64,000 nucleotides of DNA, from NCBI RefSeq assembly GCF_039541795.1, contig NZ_BAABGX010000002.1:1550001-1614000 (forward strand). The letters are read 5' to 3'. Positions 61,019-64,000 of this stretch are shown piece after piece. Every line of letters starts with the position of its first letter. Positions within the stretch are counted from its first letter, which is position 1. The position numbers and the translations under genes are program-made. The notes under the pieces were generated by a model. The model saw only the letters and a program-made list of their open reading frames with translations. It made no database searches and was not told where the DNA came from. Origin of the DNA: Nibribacter koreensis (GTDB lineage Bacteria; Bacteroidota; Bacteroidia; Cytophagales; Hymenobacteraceae).

Positions 61019-62101
61019 TTATCCTTTAAAATAGACCTTGAAGGTTGAGCCTTGGCCTACCACGCTATCTACCTGTATTTCGCCGCCCATGTCTTCTACC
61101 ATGTTCTTGACAATGAATAAGCCAATGCCAGAGCCTTCTACCTCATCTCTTAATCTGGTGTAGCGGTGAAAGACGGCTTCCTTTTTGTCTGCTTCAATAC
61201 CCAGGCCATTGTCGCTCACCGTCAACAGGATGGCATTTGCCAGTTGTTCGGTCTTTATAAGAATCTCGGGCCGTCTGTCTGGGGCCTTGTACTTAATGGC
61301 GTTGCTGAGCAGGTTGTAGATGATGCTTCTCACGTTCTTTCTGGAGAAGTTAATCTCTGACACGCTAATCTCAGAAGTGATTCTGGCATTGGTCTCCGTA
61401 ATTTTGTCCTTAAGCGAGAGAACCGCGTCTTCAATCACGTTCTCAAAATTGACACGCTCGGGGGCTTTGGTGAAATCAGTGCCCTTCTCGCCAATGTCCA
61501 CCAAGTCATCTACCGTTTCTCTCAGTTTAGAGATAGAAAGCTTTATCATCTGCAGTACTTCTATGGTCTCTGCCTCATCGCTATCCTTCTCTTCCAGAAT
61601 ACTCACCAAGGATTCTATGTTGGAAATAGGACCCTTGATGTCATGGTAGAGCGCATGGATGACCACCTCATAGTTCCTGTTCAGCTTTTCATAGCTTCTT
61701 AGGTTCTGGATGCGGTCATTGATGTCAATAAAGGTGATGATGACGCCGTTGGTCCTGCTCTCCTTTTTGATGATGTAAGGCAGAATGTTCATTTGGTACC
61801 ACAGCTTGTCTGTGGTCTGGATTTCCTTTTCCAGGGCCTCCTTGCTATCAATCACCTCATGAATGTTCTCAATGATGGTAGGGAACCTGATGTTGTTGGA
61901 CACGTCATTGATGTGCCGGCCCACATCACTGTCAGAGAGCTTGAAGTGGGTCATGGCCGCAGGCGTGAACTTGCGCAGAATCATGTCAGCGTCCACAAAA
62001 AGCTGCGGAATGATGGTATTGCTGAAATAGTTCTCCAGCTCATCATTCAGCTCTATAAGTTTTTTAAGGTTATCTGCCTTGCCAGATGATTCTCCCATCA
62101 A
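61019..62101 (-). CDS. PAS-domain histidine kinase
   Basis: The 360-aa soluble kinase starts MMGESSGKADNLKKLI. A PAS-like domain (about residues 30-145, LFVDADMILRKFTPAAMTHF) precedes the phosphoacceptor HDIKGPISNIESLV and a complete HATPase domain (NLLSNAIKYKAPDRRP, DNGLGIEADKK, GSGIGLFIVKNMVEDMGG). No membrane helix is present, so it is cytosolic. It is convergent with the LytTR gene. No response regulator lies next to it, so it is an orphan kinase. Confidence 0.9.
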   Translation of the reverse strand: MMGESSGKADNLKKLIELNDELENYFSNTIIPQLFVDADMILRKFTPAAMTHFKLSDSDVGRHINDVSNNIRFPTIIENIHEVIDSKEALEKEIQTTDKLWYQMNILPYIIKKESRTNGVIITFIDINDRIQNLRSYEKLNRNYEVVIHALYHDIKGPISNIESLVSILEEKDSDEAETIEVLQMIKLSISKLRETVDDLVDIGEKGTDFTKAPERVNFENVIEDAVLSLKDKITETNARITSEISVSEINFSRKNVRSIIYNLLSNAIKYKAPDRRPEILIKTEQLANAILLTVSDNGLGIEADKKEAVFHRYTRLRDEVEGSGIGLFIVKNMVEDMGGEIQVDSVVGQGSTFKVYFKG

Positions 62102-62561
62102 TAAAGAGTATTAGTAAGTATAGACGTTGAAGGGGTTGTTTGTAAAAGTAGCCTACAGAAATGGTTACAGTTAGCCAGTTGTTATAAAGGCTCTCAGGCC
62201 ACCAGGGTTCACGAATACTTTTTCCTTCTACGGAATAACCCTATACGAGTAACATAGACATAGTTGCCGGATAAGAAATTAAAACCTGCATGGCAACGGT
62301 CTGCGGCCTGGAAAATCTCATAAATGCACCCAATTAATTGCCTGGGCCGCGTATTAGAAATTTAAAATTTGTTACAGTTTAAAAGGCGTATCTTTCAGGT
62401 AGTCAATAAGGTGTTATTCAAAACATGCCTGCCCTTCTACAGAACTAAGTCTGTCTTCTCTCCTGAAGCCGAAATATACTTTCCTGACTTAGAATCCTTA
62501 GGTAAATAACCAGAATACCTGCCGCCAACTTATAAAAGCTTGGTGCTTTATGCTCTATCAT
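62102..62561. other. Gene-free stretch between two kinases
   Basis: No gene or strong structure was recognised. It is the shared upstream region of the divergent kinase genes. Confidence 0.45.
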
Positions 62562-64000
62562 ATGAATGAAAGTGAAAAAAGATACCGTCGTTTAATAGAG
62601 GCTAGCCTAGACTTATTGGTGACGGTAGACCTGCAGGGGAAGATTCTTGACGCCAATGAGGCATCAGTGACCATGACAGGCGTGGGCCGGGCTTCTCTAA
62701 TGGGCACTGACTTCTTTACCTACTTTACAGAGCCGGAGCGGGTACGCAATAAGTTTTCAGAAGTACTGGCTAAGGGAGACTTGGCCAATGCACCCTTTAC
62801 GCTCAGGCACGTAGACGGCACGCTTTCAGAAGTACTCATCTCAGGCTCTGTGTATAAGGACGAAGAAGGCAATCTGCAAGGCGTGGTGATGGTGGCTCGT
62901 GAAACCGCCGAAAAAAAGTGGGCCACCGAGCTACGGCTTGCCAACAAGGAGCTTGCCTTTCAGCATGACGAGAAGGAGAAACGCGCCGAAGAACTGAGCA
63001 TTGCCAACGTAGAGCTCGCCTTCCAGAACGATGAGAAAGAGAAACGGGCGCAGGAGCTGGAAATAGCCAATGTAGAACTGGCTTTCCAGAATGATGAAAA
63101 AGAAAAAAGAGCGCAGGAACTGAGCATCGCTAACAAGGAGCTGGCTTTCCAAAATGATGAGAAAGAGAAGCGTGCCGCAGAACTGGTGCTTGCCAACAAG
63201 GAACTGGCCTTCCAGAACGACGAGAAAATAAAGCGGGCCGCTGAGTTGCGCATTGCCAATTACGCACGGGGCCTCATAGAAGCCAGCCGGGATCCTTTGG
63301 TCACCATTAGCCCAGAAGGAAAGATCACTGACATGAACCAGGCTACGGTGAAAATTACCGGCATTAGTAGAGAGCAACTCTTAGGCTCAGATTTTTTTAC
63401 CTATTTCACAGACCCGCAGATGGCCCGCGAGGTGTACCAGGAGGTCTTCGCGAAAGGCGCCGTGGCAGACTCACCGCTTACTCTGCGGCACAAAGCCGGC
63501 AAACTCACTGACGTTCTCTTCAATGGCTCTGTCTACAAGAACGATGAAGGCGCCGTGTTGGGCGTAGTGATTGTAGCCCGCGACGTAACAGACCAGAAAC
63601 GGATTGCCACCGAACTAAACGAAGCCAAAATTGCCGCAGAACTGGCTCAGTTAAAAGCAGAGCTGGCTACGGGAATTGCCGAAGATGCCGTGAAAGCCAA
63701 ACAGCAGTTTTTGAGCAACATGAGCCATGAGATCAGGACGCCCATGAACGCCATCATTGGGTTTACCAAGGTGGTCCTGAAAACGGAGCTCACCGACAAG
63801 CAGAAAGAATACCTGACGGCCATTAAACTAAGCGGTGATGCCTTAATTGTATTGATTAATGACATTCTGGACCTGGCCAAGGTAGACGCCGGTAAAATGA
63901 CCTTTGAGAAGGTTCCGTTTAAATTATCAGTGTCTATTTTTGCCATGGTGCACCTCTTTGAGACCAAGATACAGGAGCGCAACCTGGAGCTGATCATGGA
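62562..64000 (+). CDS. PAS-(coiled-coil repeats)-PAS hybrid histidine kinase, partial
   Basis: The frame is open from ATG 62562 (MNESEKRYRRLIEASLDLLV) to the window edge. A first PAS domain (about residues 1-120) and a highly repetitive coiled coil (residues about 123-230) precede a second PAS domain and the kinase core with H-box FLSNMSHEIRTPMNAIIGF. The rest of the HATPase and any receiver lie outside the window. An ATG at 62550 is also in frame. No transmembrane helix is seen in this part, so it is cytosolic. The two PAS domains are similar to each other (GTDFFTYFTEPE, GSDFFTYFTDPQ), so one arose by duplication. Confidence 0.9.
   Translation, partial: MNESEKRYRRLIEASLDLLVTVDLQGKILDANEASVTMTGVGRASLMGTDFFTYFTEPERVRNKFSEVLAKGDLANAPFTLRHVDGTLSEVLISGSVYKDEEGNLQGVVMVARETAEKKWATELRLANKELAFQHDEKEKRAEELSIANVELAFQNDEKEKRAQELEIANVELAFQNDEKEKRAQELSIANKELAFQNDEKEKRAAELVLANKELAFQNDEKIKRAAELRIANYARGLIEASRDPLVTISPEGKITDMNQATVKITGISREQLLGSDFFTYFTDPQMAREVYQEVFAKGAVADSPLTLRHKAGKLTDVLFNGSVYKNDEGAVLGVVIVARDVTDQKRIATELNEAKIAAELAQLKAELATGIAEDAVKAKQQFLSNMSHEIRTPMNAIIGFTKVVLKTELTDKQKEYLTAIKLSGDALIVLINDILDLAKVDAGKMTFEKVPFKLSVSIFAMVHLFETKIQERNLELIM
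62925..63255 (+). repeat. 63-bp tandem repeats encoding a coiled-coil linker
   Basis: About five to six copies of a 21-residue unit (ANKELAFQNDEKEKRAAEL) follow one another between the PAS domains. The nucleotide period is 63 bp. Heptad-compatible length (3 x 7) suggests a continuous signalling helix whose copy number can change by recombination. Confidence 0.8.

Noticed and set aside
1..64000. tRNA, rRNA or CRISPR array
   Set aside because: No T-arm-like GTTCGAATCC stretch with a cloverleaf, no rRNA sequence and no regular direct repeats with unique spacers were seen by eye.

Overview
The window looks like chromosome of a Bacteroidota member, most likely Cytophagales/Hymenobacteraceae (Rufibacter, Pontibacter or Hymenobacter-like). 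The evidence is the gene families (HYC_CC_PP and DUF6660 small proteins, RND pumps fused to outer-membrane factors, DUF6122, a carboxypeptidase-like domain on a TonB receptor, an ABC-permease/M1-peptidase fusion), TTTG-N19/20-TAnnTTTG promoters, and moderate GC with little Shine-Dalgarno signal. The species is inferred, not proven.

Region 1 (1-9.1 kb, minus strand) is a divalent-metal efflux operon: a small DUF6660 protein, a CzcA-type pump fused to its outer-membrane factor, a CzcB adaptor, a multi-pass membrane protein and a Zn/Cd-type P-type ATPase cut by the window edge. A frameshifted DUF2911 lipoprotein gene lies beside it.

Region 2 (9.4-38.6 kb) is a large copper/silver island. It has a CusA pump encoded as two polypeptides, an outer-membrane factor, two CusB-like adaptors with CPMHP...CPxCGM metal-binding domains, a beta-propeller lipoprotein, DUF2231, PepSY, DUF2911, an HMA-AraC regulator and a cysteine-rich four-helix Cu-storage protein. 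It continues with four DUF305 proteins, a second CusA split at the same loop, a multicopper oxidase fused to a barrel-like tail, DUF6122 proteins and a CPH-type CopB ATPase. Remnants of a second, decayed copper module (Csp and oxidase tails) lie at 35.2 and 37 kb.

Region 3 (38.6-42.5 kb) is plasmid debris: a truncated MobV relaxase, a possible Rep tail, a 12-bp iteron array, a 28-bp perfect palindrome and a serine recombinase. A short mercury operon follows at 42.7-43.9 kb (ArsR-type regulator, MerT-MerP fusion, GDCCVxC protein) with no mercuric reductase.

Region 4 (45.2-51.1 kb) is a defence islet and the main item of interest. A CD-NTase overlaps a single protein that carries E2, E1 and JAB/JAMM domains in series, followed by a one-TM protein with an unrecognised cytosolic domain. 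I read this as a type II CBASS-like system with ligase and deconjugase in one chain and an unusual effector. A 57-aa ORF precedes it. Next to it a divergent pair, a zinc-ribbon protein and an XRE repressor, share a perfect palindromic operator.

Region 5 (51.6-64 kb) resembles core genome: a TonB-dependent siderophore receptor with a clear promoter and paired operator-like repeats, an ABC transporter with a permease/M1 aminopeptidase fusion, a LytS/LytTR two-component pair, a PAS histidine kinase, and a partial PAS-(coiled-coil repeats)-PAS kinase cut by the right edge. A dispersed palindromic repeat (CCGTTTTTGGCCTGTTTT and its reverse) occurs four times in the window, once inside a coding sequence.
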